Positions 9,201 through 18,111 of a stretch of DNA of 64,000 nucleotides are shown one piece after another; position 1 is the first letter of the stretch, and each line of letters opens with the position of its first letter. Source of the stretch: Legionella quinlivanii (GTDB taxonomy: Bacteria; Pseudomonadota; Gammaproteobacteria; Legionellales; Legionellaceae). The position numbers and the translations under genes were made by a program. The stretch is taken from assembly GCF_003265995.1 (NCBI RefSeq), contig NZ_MVJN01000004.1, positions 124,001-188,000 of the forward strand, read 5' to 3'. Under the pieces are notes generated by a model. That model saw only the letters and a program-made list of their open reading frames with translations, was not told the DNA's origin and did not search any database.

Positions 9201-10699
9201 CTCGCCCCTTTTTCCACACCTATGGTTTAGGATTATTTGGAGTGGTTCTTGGCGGGCTCGCCGGCGGATTGTCATTTTTGGCGGTCGGCATGGCCCGGGT
9301 TATAAGTAACTCTTATACGACCGCAGTCAGTTTAAGCCTTTCAGCCTATTATCTGATAACCCCTGCTAACGGCAATAAAGCAGGTCTCGACGATGACTCC
9401 CGCTCTGTTTTTAGAAAATTTATTCTAGGCTCTCCGGGTTTACTCATCGGAAGTATCAGCGCAGGATTTGCTATCCTGGCTGCAGTGACTCAACGAATCA
9501 TTGTGGAAAGCGGGCACACCGCTGTTGAAAGCTTTATTTACCTGCAGAACTCCACCGTTCCTCCAGAGGAAGAAATTCCTCCGCCAGCAATTCCGCGCTC
9601 TTTTGCCAATCGCTTTATATTCGGTGCTCCGGGCCTCTTGCTTGGGGGAATCCCCGGCGTCTTTTTTGTAACGATTTCCATTATGTCGCAAGTAGTCGCC
9701 AATAGCATTCAAAGCGGCAAATGGACTTACATTGTCGTTGCCAATCTGGGGTTGAGTAAAGAAAATGAATTCGATTATCCCGATAGACAAGAGGAAGCCA
9801 AGCGTTCTTTACTCAGTAAAAGTCTTCTCGGCTTACCGGGAATCGTTATCGGTTCGATTTTAGGAGCTATCACCCTGTTAACGATTGCCAGCGCTAAACT
9901 CGTCTACCATAATGCGCGAAGTTTTCTAAGCCTTTCCGGCTCGATCCTCAATGGCTCACTTGAATTACCTGTTTTCTCCGGCTTAGCTGGCGATAAGCGT
10001 GATAACTTATCCAAATCAGTGGGGGTCTTCGGCTATGGACTCGCTTTGGCCGCTGTCTTACCTGTTGGCGCCACCATTTTATTTTTCAGAAAAGTGGTGC
10101 CGGTGATCATAGCACTGGTGCTTGGCTTCGTTTGCGCGCCGTTAGTTGCCGCATTGAAGGGATTAGCTCTGGCCGCGAAAAAGCCGCGTTTTGAACCAGA
10201 CGCCCCTGCTGAAGATCTCAGAGAGCAGCAATTTAAAAATATTTACTCCTCATTAACTCCCTGGGGACAGCTTCCTGAGAACAGCCAGATCAGAAGCGAT
10301 GGAAATGGCCGCAAAGGCGCTGTTTGCTTTACCCGTAAAGCATTAACCTTTAACACCTCAACTATGACAGAATACTGTCTTGATCAGTTGCTGGAAGCCT
10401 ATCGCCGGAGTGCTGACAAAGAGAATTTCTTTGAACAGGAATTTCCACAGGAAGTCCAGAAAATCAAAGCGCATTATCAGGTATTCAGCTTTATTGAACT
10501 ACAGCAGGAAGTCGAGATGCGTGAAAGGCAGATTGACGAGATTGCACAATTTGTTAAGGACTATGTGAACAGAAAAGTATCTCAGGTTCCCAACATCTAT
10601 TCCAAGCCTGAAAACTCCTGGTCCTCATTATTCTGGGGTAAACCCACCGCCGAGAGTGTTGAAGGAAATTCCACTTTGCAACCAGGCACATCGGTTTAA
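6251..10699 (+). CDS. Giant repeat membrane protein, about 18 glycine-zipper units; candidate effector
   Basis: The 1482-aa protein is built almost entirely from ~65-aa units. Each has a consensus like (Y/F)xLGxPGLxxGxxxGxxxFxxxGxxRxIxNSxxT, a hydrophobic glycine-zipper hairpin followed by a polar linker often containing DKRSF. About 18 units run from residue ~70 to ~1290 (about 6450-10110). The units cycle through three types, marked by NLALDEED linkers, RVISNSF(Q/K)T and RRxIIES, giving a higher-order repeat of roughly 195 aa. A ~190-aa hydrophilic C-terminal domain has no membrane segments and ends SVEGNSTLQPGTSV, a tail like those of Dot/Icm substrates. It is monocistronic. I do not recognise a named gene. 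Membrane insertion or pore formation is inference only. Confidence 0.85.
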   Translation: MIELLIEAAHALGHFLFVVLSGLKRIGEICFYFTRDTFRAHFNLIAQKTAPFEQEILRKTPPKPSDLNILGQLALTIIPVTIVSWVLALTLAPLIYNSSLLLISFFIRATNLALLDIPEKKLPSPEGSMPWYRVVYGLPGLLFGTALGLVSAGIIGLARSVTNSFKTIPHSFASVVNLALDEDDEFEDWGLNQDKRPFAQKYILGAFGLLLGGMAGVIGFGVVGIGRVISNSFKTTRAIFISEINLVLDSEIEVKDKRSWTQKYLLGAMGIPFGVFLGTVGFLTIGFSRIISNSWQTTRGLAISGANQLRHSDEQLSGGLSDDHRSALHRYVLGFPGLIIGVFAALLAIGVSSIRRIIIESAKTTAAVFIEISQFALEEEEDAHSLLPDLRPERRFVDRFLFGAPGLVLGTIAGSLSFLVIVAARIIKNSAESAILGFAAVTNLALDEEDELDEGKLVNDKRSFANRYILGGFGLLLGTAAGTLGFTTVLLGRIIHNSIQTAISVSGSAYKLALNRQSNAVEEDQRPGFHKYVLGLPGLVLGLFTGTLAFTIGCIQRVISESIVSLQEAFIVVVNQALPEAVELDDSKRHPVDRFIFGSLGLAGGAILGFAGFLAIGIARVIVSSAESAAHSFASVTNLALHKEDRFKTWGLKQDKRPPHITYGLGFPGIILGGIAGMVGFIDVAFGRIISNSFQTAFSLSVSAINIVVHKEIKAGLQHETRSPFRTYVLGLPGLIIGVIPAAISFLIAGLRRVIIETAKTGKEVAELIVDKALPENLKNKKPAQQRLFYDIYLFGAAGFIAGSVIGGMGFLAVGAIRVISNSLESAFRLTISAINAVNYDEETIAGDLQHDPRSGARKFGFGFPGLILGSITASIAILFTIARRMVIESAISGSVVYEAVVNEARSVRVKESAKTERSLVNQVLGLPGILAGLAVGAIGFGLIGARRIVTNSAASFIHVLISTTNLALDPEDENTEYGLKKDSRPFFHTYGLGLFGVVLGGLAGGLSFLAVGMARVISNSYTTAVSLSLSAYYLITPANGNKAGLDDDSRSVFRKFILGSPGLLIGSISAGFAILAAVTQRIIVESGHTAVESFIYLQNSTVPPEEEIPPPAIPRSFANRFIFGAPGLLLGGIPGVFFVTISIMSQVVANSIQSGKWTYIVVANLGLSKENEFDYPDRQEEAKRSLLSKSLLGLPGIVIGSILGAITLLTIASAKLVYHNARSFLSLSGSILNGSLELPVFSGLAGDKRDNLSKSVGVFGYGLALAAVLPVGATILFFRKVVPVIIALVLGFVCAPLVAALKGLALAAKKPRFEPDAPAEDLREQQFKNIYSSLTPWGQLPENSQIRSDGNGRKGAVCFTRKALTFNTSTMTEYCLDQLLEAYRRSADKENFFEQEFPQEVQKIKAHYQVFSFIELQQEVEMRERQIDEIAQFVKDYVNRKVSQVPNIYSKPENSWSSLFWGKPTAESVEGNSTLQPGTSV

Positions 10700-10727
10700 T
10701 CTCCCAGGGATTAAAGCATCGCCGCAA

Positions 10728-12956
10728 CTATCCTGAAGGAGAAAGTTGCCTCGTCACACTGGGCGAAATCGCTGGCGGGAGTAAATTTTCACGCGACTGA
10801 GTGAGATCGGCGGTTCTCACTTTATCGAGTTGGATTATAGCCGCCAAATCAATATCGGCGGGCGAACAATCTGGTACGCCGCCGAGAAATAACATCGAAC
10901 GAGCGTCGCGAATAAATGCAAAATCAAAACCAAGGCCGGAATCAGAAGCGCGCAGCGGAAACCAATACCCATCACGACCAGTTTCACAATTGTTATACAT
11001 TAAAACCCGAGGCAATGTCATCTCATTGAATGAAGGTGTCGGGTAAAACGAGCGGTCAGTTCTGCAATATTCATGAGCCACATGAGCAGGCACGTCACGC
11101 TGTGCTTTGCCCACAGCCAATCGGGCTCTGCGAATTACTCGCCAATTGCCAGTTCTATACCATCGATCATTACCATCAACAAAGGCTTGCAGCGCCTTTT
11201 TTAAGGGAGTGAAATCAAAATGGGCAGAGCAATGTTCTCTACCATTCTGTTGATAACGAAGCCCATTGGCTTCTATGGCGTCGATGCGGATAAGCATTTG
11301 CGCTTTAGTATTTTCATCCATATGACTCTCTAACATACGTTGCATATGCCTGTCTTTAGCCCAATAGGCATACTCATAAGCCGTGCAATAAAAGGTTCGT
11401 CCCGAATAATCGGTAAAAACGCCTGGCGTTTGAAGCAAGGCTTGTTTAGTTTCTGAAGCTGCTAATAAGGCCTCTGCCTCGTCTTGGCGTCCTTTCGCTA
11501 CATCCTGCAAAAGCTGGCGGACTTGAAAATCAGGATGTCTTCGGCATGTATTTTGAACTGATTGAGGCAAATATTTAATTTGCTCTTCGTTGATGGTAGT
11601 TACAAGCTTTTCAAGATCTACATCGACCTCACTGGCAATACCTTCATTTCGGCTAGGTATTTCGACAGGATGCTCTTCAAAATCCGCACGAACGCTAGCA
11701 AAGTAGTCGGGATTTGCCGATGCCGCAATCGCATCCACAATTTCCGCAAAATTGACACAAATTGAGCCTTGATGGGTGACAAATGGAGCAGCCTTTCCGC
11801 TGGCTTCTTTATCTAAAAGTATAAGATCATCGAAATAGGGGTTTTCTTTAGTCGCAGTGATAATACGCCAGGTACACTCAAACTTTTGTTGAATAGCAGT
11901 CACATCCTCCTCGTTTAAAGCCCGTGATAGCTTAAAAGATACTTTGTTTGTATTACAAAAAGCACAAATCGCTTTATCAACACTATCACCCAAGCTTAAT
12001 GCATTTGAAATGACTTTTACTAAATCCTTACTTAAAGTACTTGATGCATCTAAAATAGCGCCAAAATTTTCCGTAGCAATTCCCTTCGCTTTGCAATACA
12101 CGTTAAGATGGCTTAGAAAAAATTGCGTTATGATGGAGAGACGCTCGGTTCTTTCATTAACCGGCATAGCTGCTGGCAAACTATAAAAAGGTGAGGCCGG
12201 CTTTGGGATGGTTACCCACATATCCGGGGCACATTTTCCTAAAAGGGCATCGATATAGTTTTCTGTTGTTGCAGGCTGTGTGGGACCAAAGCCCATCAGA
12301 GCATCGATGTGTTGTTGTTCTACGGTGAAGTCTATATCCAGCTTAAAATGCTCTTTGCATTTATCGGTTAAAACGCTCGCTATCTCTTCAAATCCAGGGG
12401 ATTCAGACAATACACTTAACACAGCCCTGCTAAGCTTCAATCGCGGGTCCGGAAGTCCTATCCTGGTATTAGGAAAGGTCTCGTGCATGGCGTTAAACAA
12501 GGGAGATAAGGGCATTCCTGAGGCATCATTCTTACGGATAAGGCTAAAGGCAGGATTTACAACCCGGGATTGGCTGTTCTGCTCTTTCGGGCGTAATTGA
12601 ATGCTGTATAAGTTGGAGGGTTTCTCTAAATAGCGATTTAGCGCAGGGATATAACTGTATCGCATGGCAGAAAGGGCTTCTATATAGGATTCTATTTGCG
12701 CGAAGCGATCCTCCTTTTCCTGACGTAGCGGATTATCAGTTTCAAGCAAGCCAATATCAAAGATTAATGCATTTTTATACGCGTTTAATTCTCGAATAGC
12801 CCCGCCATCAAAAAAATCTCGTAAGGCCATTGTCGACTTACAGGTATTATCGGTGCTGATTTCCTCCCCGCCGACCACTGGAACCAAAAGGTGAACCTTC
12901 CTGTTTTTAATATGAATATGTCGTGGGGATATAGGTTCGGCAAAGGGTATGCGCAT
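10728..12956 (-). CDS. Large hypothetical protein with a C-terminal domain recurrent in Legionella
   Basis: This is a 742-aa soluble protein with no signal peptide or clear membrane segment. I recognise no enzymatic motif. The C-terminal ~270 residues (RTFYCTAYEYAYWAKD, AHFDFTPLKKALQAFVDGND, AQRDVPAHVAHEYC, DLAAIIQLDKVRTADLTQSR) resemble, from memory, a module found at the end of several large Legionella proteins, often with ankyrin or other eukaryote-like modules. The tail LLPPAISPSVTRQLSPSG is rich in small and polar residues. It converges with the upstream giant gene, with 28 bp between them, and has its own promoter region in the ~300-bp gap before cysZ. It is a candidate Dot/Icm substrate; function unknown. 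Confidence 0.75.
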   Translation of the reverse strand: MRIPFAEPISPRHIHIKNRKVHLLVPVVGGEEISTDNTCKSTMALRDFFDGGAIRELNAYKNALIFDIGLLETDNPLRQEKEDRFAQIESYIEALSAMRYSYIPALNRYLEKPSNLYSIQLRPKEQNSQSRVVNPAFSLIRKNDASGMPLSPLFNAMHETFPNTRIGLPDPRLKLSRAVLSVLSESPGFEEIASVLTDKCKEHFKLDIDFTVEQQHIDALMGFGPTQPATTENYIDALLGKCAPDMWVTIPKPASPFYSLPAAMPVNERTERLSIITQFFLSHLNVYCKAKGIATENFGAILDASSTLSKDLVKVISNALSLGDSVDKAICAFCNTNKVSFKLSRALNEEDVTAIQQKFECTWRIITATKENPYFDDLILLDKEASGKAAPFVTHQGSICVNFAEIVDAIAASANPDYFASVRADFEEHPVEIPSRNEGIASEVDVDLEKLVTTINEEQIKYLPQSVQNTCRRHPDFQVRQLLQDVAKGRQDEAEALLAASETKQALLQTPGVFTDYSGRTFYCTAYEYAYWAKDRHMQRMLESHMDENTKAQMLIRIDAIEANGLRYQQNGREHCSAHFDFTPLKKALQAFVDGNDRWYRTGNWRVIRRARLAVGKAQRDVPAHVAHEYCRTDRSFYPTPSFNEMTLPRVLMYNNCETGRDGYWFPLRASDSGLGFDFAFIRDARSMLFLGGVPDCSPADIDLAAIIQLDKVRTADLTQSRENLLPPAISPSVTRQLSPSG

Positions 12957-13253
12957 GATTTAAATCTGTTTATGAGTTTTATAGTGGAAACTGCAAAGCA
13001 CAATCAGTATAGGTAGAGCTTAGCAATAGCGAAACGCCTCAAATTGTGATTAATTTTTAGGCACTGATTGCCATTATATACACGAAGTATCTATTAATCA
13101 CGTGTAATCATGCTTTCATTTGACAGCTGAGGTGAAATACCTAAAACTATATCAGGATATTGTTAATTTTTTTCCATTCTATTAGACCCAATCGCCCCAG
13201 ATCAGGAAAGTGTCAACCGATTGGTCTGTGACTTATAACCACCAGGGAAGACA

Positions 13254-14006
13254 ATGAACGATTTTTTCTTGGGAATGATGTACCTGCCTATGGGTTTTCG
13301 CAGCCTTTTGACGAAAGGTTTGAAGCGTTTTGTTATATTGCCGGTATTATTTAATTTTCTGCTCTTCTCAGGGCTATTTTTCCTTCTTTATCACTATCTT
13401 TTCCCGTATGCCTATTATTACCTGAACCAACTGCCAGCCTGGCTTCATTTTTTAAATGTGCTTTTTTTAATTATCTTTTGCATTAGCTTCTTTTTGCTTT
13501 TTCTCTCCATGTTTACGGTGTTTTTTAACATCATTGCGGCACCTTTTAATGGCTTGCTCGCGGAAAAGGCCCAATTGCTGCTATATGGCCGTACTATTCC
13601 AGGCCTGGCTTTTAAAGACATTGTAGTTCGTACTATCAAACGTCAGGTGCAGTTTCTGGCTTATTTCTTGCCACGGTTCCTGGGAATGTGTCTGTTATTT
13701 TTTGTTCCGGTAATCCATCCGGTATATCCCTTTCTCTGGTTTTGGTTTAACGCCTGGATGCTAAGCGTTCAATATCAGGATTTTGCGATGGACAATAACT
13801 TGGTTGATTTCAAAGAAATGCGGCAAAAGATGAGGGGCAATCGCTTACTAAGCTTAGGTTTTGGCTTTTCAATAAACCTTGCCAGCTTTATCCCCCTTCT
13901 TAATCTTTTTTCCATGCCCGCCGCAGTAATAGGCGGTGTGATGCTTTTCTGTGAGCGTCACCAGCAATTTCTTGAAACACAAAAATCACAGTATCCGTCT
14001 GTTTAA
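13254..14006 (+). CDS. cysZ: CysZ/EI24-family inner-membrane protein
   Basis: CysZ proteins mediate sulfate uptake at the inner membrane for cysteine synthesis. The 250-aa protein has four or more hydrophobic segments (about residues 25-50, 65-95, 130-160 and 200-235) and the family landmarks NIIAAPFNGLLAEKAQ, FWFNAWMLSVQYQDFAMDNN and a C-terminal PLLNLFSMPAAVIGGVMLF. The length matches the family. A possible promoter lies upstream (TTGACA at 13120), and an AGGGAAG Shine-Dalgarno-like stretch precedes the ATG. No cys genes are adjacent, so a role in sulfate transport rests on homology alone; other members are annotated only as EI24-domain proteins. Confidence 0.85.
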   Translation: MNDFFLGMMYLPMGFRSLLTKGLKRFVILPVLFNFLLFSGLFFLLYHYLFPYAYYYLNQLPAWLHFLNVLFLIIFCISFFLLFLSMFTVFFNIIAAPFNGLLAEKAQLLLYGRTIPGLAFKDIVVRTIKRQVQFLAYFLPRFLGMCLLFFVPVIHPVYPFLWFWFNAWMLSVQYQDFAMDNNLVDFKEMRQKMRGNRLLSLGFGFSINLASFIPLLNLFSMPAAVIGGVMLFCERHQQFLETQKSQYPSV

Positions 14007-14036
14007 ATTCGTCAGAAGGATAGTATTAACTCAGCC

Positions 14037-14801
14037 TCAATTGGGAAAGAAAATTCGAGCCTGGGCCAATGTGTTCTCATCGTTTGAAGCAAGACAATAA
14101 CATCTGCCAAGATCACGGCTGAATATAATATCATCGACATGCAGATGCTGTTTTATCCCATTAACATGAAAATTAAAATCATCATCTGATAGCAATAAAG
14201 TTATTTTAGGTCCGGGAAAGAAGCTTGGAAACCCATGATTGTTGTTACCATGAGCAAGTCCTGAATAAAATAGATAGGGCTTGGATTGATGCTCCCTATT
14301 AAATATCCTGCGGGCGTTTTCGTCAAAAATGCTATCCCTTTTTTTGTAATATGTATCCCAGTCTTCTTTGGTGGGATGCCGAAAATACTCAGGGCTTCCC
14401 TCTCTGGCCTGCTTACAGTCCAGTGCAACGACTCTGATTCCAGCCTGAATTGCTGCGATAGCAACAGTTCTTGTTTTATGAGTGCCGCGAATTACGACAG
14501 AGTCTAAAGCGGCGACTTCTTCACTATTCAGGGCGCTATCAAACAGGTGTTGATCCTCATCGTCGGCAAATTCAAAGAAAAATGTCTCTATACCCATTTT
14601 CTTAAAATACTGAAAATTAGCGATCAGGAATTCTTTAGGGAAATTATGATCATGATGTTCATTAATGAAAATACCGGGCGGAAACCCTTCGACAGAACTA
14701 CTCTGGGTTAACTTTGCGATACAGGCATCCAGTTGTTTTAATTTCCGTACTTGCCCATCGGCAGCATTAAAAAAACGGTCTTTTGAAAATTTGGATTTCA
14801 T
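14037..14801 (-). CDS. ChaN/TIKI-like (dermonecrotic-toxin C2-like) fold protein
   Basis: The open frame reaches a GTG at 14891, but ATG at 14801 (MKSKFSKDRFF) is the more likely start. The 254-aa protein has FINEHHDHNFPKEFLIANF, then MGIETFFFEF, VVIRGTHKTR, AIQAGIRVVALDCKQ, and a late SGLAHGNN. This order of His/Asp/Glu-rich strand ends resembles the ChaN/TIKI superfamily, which includes the C2 subdomain of Pasteurella multocida toxin and many Legionella proteins. Function could be a metal-dependent hydrolase or a heme/iron-linked role. The assignment is from motif pattern only. It is monocistronic, with no signal peptide. Confidence 0.55.
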   Translation of the reverse strand: MKSKFSKDRFFNAADGQVRKLKQLDACIAKLTQSSSVEGFPPGIFINEHHDHNFPKEFLIANFQYFKKMGIETFFFEFADDEDQHLFDSALNSEEVAALDSVVIRGTHKTRTVAIAAIQAGIRVVALDCKQAREGSPEYFRHPTKEDWDTYYKKRDSIFDENARRIFNREHQSKPYLFYSGLAHGNNNHGFPSFFPGPKITLLLSDDDFNFHVNGIKQHLHVDDIIFSRDLGRCYCLASNDENTLAQARIFFPN

Positions 14802-15023
14802 GATAATGATCTCATTAATTAATGAGCGCTTTATCTTGGTATTGGGGAGAAATGATCGGTTAGCGCCATTTAGAATTACTTCCCCAAACACGAACAGTGT
14901 CCAGGCAGCGCATCAAAGTTTGTGAGTGCAATTGCTTCATAATTCGAGCACAATGAATTTAAAAAGACATTATGTAATTAAATTACGCTTAAAATCAAGT
15001 TTTTATAGAATTCAAACGCAAAG

Positions 15024-18000
15024 CTATCCACCGTTGGCTCCGGGATTGAGATCAAGCGATTGTTCCTCGATAAGCTCTGGATTTGATTTGGTAATTTCTT
15101 CCCTGGCGGTTTTAAAGAAGGCATGGCCTGAGCTTTGGCCAAGAGAATGTCCTTTGGCTAGCGCCATTATGCCTAGTATTGCCAATCCGGGTAAGATGCC
15201 GGTTGCAACTACAAAGACGACAGCCTTCGCAACAAAATGATTCCAGCGTTCATCCCGATGTTGGCTTAACGACTTGTGACTGGAATCCAGCATCGTATAA
15301 AAATTGCTGACCCGTTCGCTATGATCAGGGGTTGACTCTCTATCATTGAGCTTCTCCAACAAGTTAACGGTTATGCTAAATTTTACAAGCAATTTATGAT
15401 CTACTCCTGGATAATCTTTATTCAGAGCCTGTCTCCAGTTGTTTGGAAAAGGCTCATTGCTCTTAGCTTGCTTTTGGATATCTTTCCATAGGTGCTGAAG
15501 GTAATTCTGCGTCAGGGGGGAAAGTTTTTTTTCAATCAGGATCAGACACTGGGCTTCTTCAATATCATTATATTTTGCTTTGAGCTGCGTATTGGCAGCT
15601 TTTTCCAGACCTAATGCCGTCACATTCACTTCTAAAACAGCGCTTTGTTTTTTAAGCTCTTCTTCAATGATTCCAATATGCTGATCCCTTTGATTGATTT
15701 TACCCTCCTGCTCCGCAATTAATTCCTCATTTTGGGCCAGAGAAGCTTGTTGCTCTTCTATTTTCTGTTGTAGCCTGGCAGTAACTTTTTCGAGTTCCCC
15801 TACTCGCTCATACTGCTGTTCAACCTCCTTTTCTTTGGCCAGCAGAGCCGGGTCAGGAGTTCCCAAAGCAATAGCCTGATAAGCCACATTGCTGTAAAAT
15901 GCCTTATTAGTCTCTCCACAAATAGCCTCTACTTTCTCGAGAGGTATTTTTTCTTTGAAAATATAGTCCGCGGTGGACTGCTTCAGAATGGCCTGCTTAT
16001 CAGATAATTCCCTTTGCATTTCTTTTAGATCGAGATCAAGATTAAATTCCTGAAAATCGTCCAGACCGCGAATGAAATCCTCCAATGCCCGGTAAGTTTC
16101 CAGACTTTCCAGGATCTTTCTTTCCACAGAAGTACTTTCAGCCCGCTGATTCTCCAGGGTTTCCAGCATCAGCATATTGATTTGATCGATATACGGTAAG
16201 GCTTGCGGGGACGAATGTCCTGTGCGGTAAGCATCCAGTTTCATGTAATAGGTTTCAGTCAATAGCGCAAGCTTGCTGGCGGAAAACTGCTGCTCTCTGG
16301 CAGATGAAATTTCCTGCTGCATTTGGCGCAAAATTGCCTGAATTTCTTTTAGCTCTGCATTGTCGAGTTTAAGAACGGGTTCTAATTGTTTGAATAAGGC
16401 ATCCAGATGATGAAAGCGGTCAATCTCTTTGAACACCTTGGAACTTTGCTCAATAAGCATGCCCTGTTTGGTTTGAAGTGTTGCTTTTAATCCTTTTTGC
16501 AGCTCATCCAAAATATTCGCGGCAAGCGGATATTTTTGCCCTGCTTCAGTAAAAGTAGCAAATGCCTGACTCACCGCATTAAACACCTCGCCACGCTCCT
16601 GGGCATTTTTAAATTCATTATTTAAATAGGCCTCACTGACTTCACGAATCAGAAACTTAAGTGCGTCTGACAACAGCTCTTGTCCCTGTGTTTCTTTCAG
16701 TGCTAAGGCGAATTGGTCCTGATGAACTGATTCTGAGATTAACTGCGGCTGGGACAACTGGTGCACATGCCTTGCCATAACACTAAATTTCCTGGATGCA
16801 TTTTCAATCATAGCGGCCAAAGTTGAATCTTCACCCAACTTCAGGAGATCATTTAAATAAAGCTGGGCATGTTCGTAATTGAGAAAATTCTCACCCATTG
16901 CTTCTGAAACCACTGTACTTAGAAAAGTATCGTTATGCCCCTGATAGTGGATGATACGATCATTTTTATTCAAACCGAACAGAGCCCAAATACCCTGTTC
17001 CTGACCCAATACCGCATAGCCCGTATTATCAAAATGTTTGTAGGCCTCTCGATTTTTTACAATTTCGCTATAAGCAGCCAGGTATTCTTTTTCCAGTCTG
17101 GCTTTATATTTTGCCGGATCATTCCTTAAGGCAAGCAAGGGCGAAATCAGTTCTTTCATTTCCTCACTAATCGGCGCATCCTTAAGGTCCGTGTCGGATT
17201 TAAACTCCACATTATTTCTTCGATAAAAGTCCAACAGCTTTAATACCAGCAGATCCTGAACATGTGTGGTCACCCCCTTCTCTTTGGGCACTTCTCTGAA
17301 CTGCTGATCCTTGGCATTCCCCGAGCCGGTTCCATGGTGTCCTGGTAATGATGTAAGCTTAAATACGGTGTCTGGTGAATCACAGGCAGGTACGATGGCT
17401 TTAAAACAACGAGTCCGTTCATTTTGATACACATATTGTTCATAGTGCTTAACAATGGCCGGTATTCGATAAAAGCGAGGGTCAACCCAGGCAACTGGAG
17501 CTCCGTGATAACGGCCGCCAGGTACAGGATCAATAGTGAACATGGAAATTTTAGCGTCCTGGATATGCTTTCCCACATTTTCCAGATTGATCTTGCCTAG
17601 CCTTTCGGATAATTGCGTTGTGTTAAAAGCAGCTCGAGTATAGGGACAAGGGCTTTTTTTAATTTCGTCGATAAGATTGGCAGGCAAAGGGTCTTGCTTG
17701 AATAAATTCTGAATGCGCTCCATTTCATGCGCTGATAAAATCCCCTGAACCGCACCACGACTGTGGGCTGCAATAGCGAAGTCTTTCTCGCCGCGGCTCA
17801 GCGCATCAATCATTGCGAGTACTCCGCGAGCGATGCGATCGCCCACTTCGGTACCTAAAGTCGTTGGCCCATCAATAAGAATTTGTTGATCACTGACCAG
17901 ATGCTCTACCTTATCACTCACCAGCTTATCACGCAGCGTGCCTGCCACTGCATTGGCAGCGCCGCTTAAACTTTCGCCCCGCGGGTAGAAAGTATTAGTG

Positions 18001-18050
18001 TCTTGGGTGTGTTCAGTATCGGTGCCCAGATAGGTGACTAAAAATGTCAT
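15024..18050 (-). CDS. 1008-aa serine hydrolase (DUF2235/Tle1-like) with coiled coil; candidate effector
   Basis: The N-terminal ~260 residues look like an alpha/beta hydrolase. The nucleophile elbow is AAHSRGAV (Ser97), followed by MFTIDPVPGG (Asp174) and LPGHHGTGSGN (His238/239), the S-D-H order of DUF2235 and Tle1-type phospholipases, where the elbow is usually GFSRGA. The middle is helical, with a strong coiled coil about residues 740-860 (repeated Glu/Gln/Leu heptads). Residues ~945-970 form one hydrophobic segment (AVVFVVATGILPGLAILGI). The tail ELIEEQSLDLNPGANGG has the acidic cluster and small residues of Dot/Icm signals. A lipase or other esterase delivered to host membranes is inference. 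Confidence 0.8.
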   Translation of the reverse strand: MTFLVTYLGTDTEHTQDTNTFYPRGESLSGAANAVAGTLRDKLVSDKVEHLVSDQQILIDGPTTLGTEVGDRIARGVLAMIDALSRGEKDFAIAAHSRGAVQGILSAHEMERIQNLFKQDPLPANLIDEIKKSPCPYTRAAFNTTQLSERLGKINLENVGKHIQDAKISMFTIDPVPGGRYHGAPVAWVDPRFYRIPAIVKHYEQYVYQNERTRCFKAIVPACDSPDTVFKLTSLPGHHGTGSGNAKDQQFREVPKEKGVTTHVQDLLVLKLLDFYRRNNVEFKSDTDLKDAPISEEMKELISPLLALRNDPAKYKARLEKEYLAAYSEIVKNREAYKHFDNTGYAVLGQEQGIWALFGLNKNDRIIHYQGHNDTFLSTVVSEAMGENFLNYEHAQLYLNDLLKLGEDSTLAAMIENASRKFSVMARHVHQLSQPQLISESVHQDQFALALKETQGQELLSDALKFLIREVSEAYLNNEFKNAQERGEVFNAVSQAFATFTEAGQKYPLAANILDELQKGLKATLQTKQGMLIEQSSKVFKEIDRFHHLDALFKQLEPVLKLDNAELKEIQAILRQMQQEISSAREQQFSASKLALLTETYYMKLDAYRTGHSSPQALPYIDQINMLMLETLENQRAESTSVERKILESLETYRALEDFIRGLDDFQEFNLDLDLKEMQRELSDKQAILKQSTADYIFKEKIPLEKVEAICGETNKAFYSNVAYQAIALGTPDPALLAKEKEVEQQYERVGELEKVTARLQQKIEEQQASLAQNEELIAEQEGKINQRDQHIGIIEEELKKQSAVLEVNVTALGLEKAANTQLKAKYNDIEEAQCLILIEKKLSPLTQNYLQHLWKDIQKQAKSNEPFPNNWRQALNKDYPGVDHKLLVKFSITVNLLEKLNDRESTPDHSERVSNFYTMLDSSHKSLSQHRDERWNHFVAKAVVFVVATGILPGLAILGIMALAKGHSLGQSSGHAFFKTAREEITKSNPELIEEQSLDLNPGANGG

Positions 18051-18111
18051 GATGTACTGCTGAATTACTATTTGTATTTATTTTAGTACTTTTTACAAAG
18101 AAAGACACAAA

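Noticed and set aside
6847-9790. Several long minus-strand frames inside the giant repeat gene
   Set aside because: They recur at the same phase of each repeat unit, so they are mirror images of the repetitive coding frame, with no ribosome binding sites.
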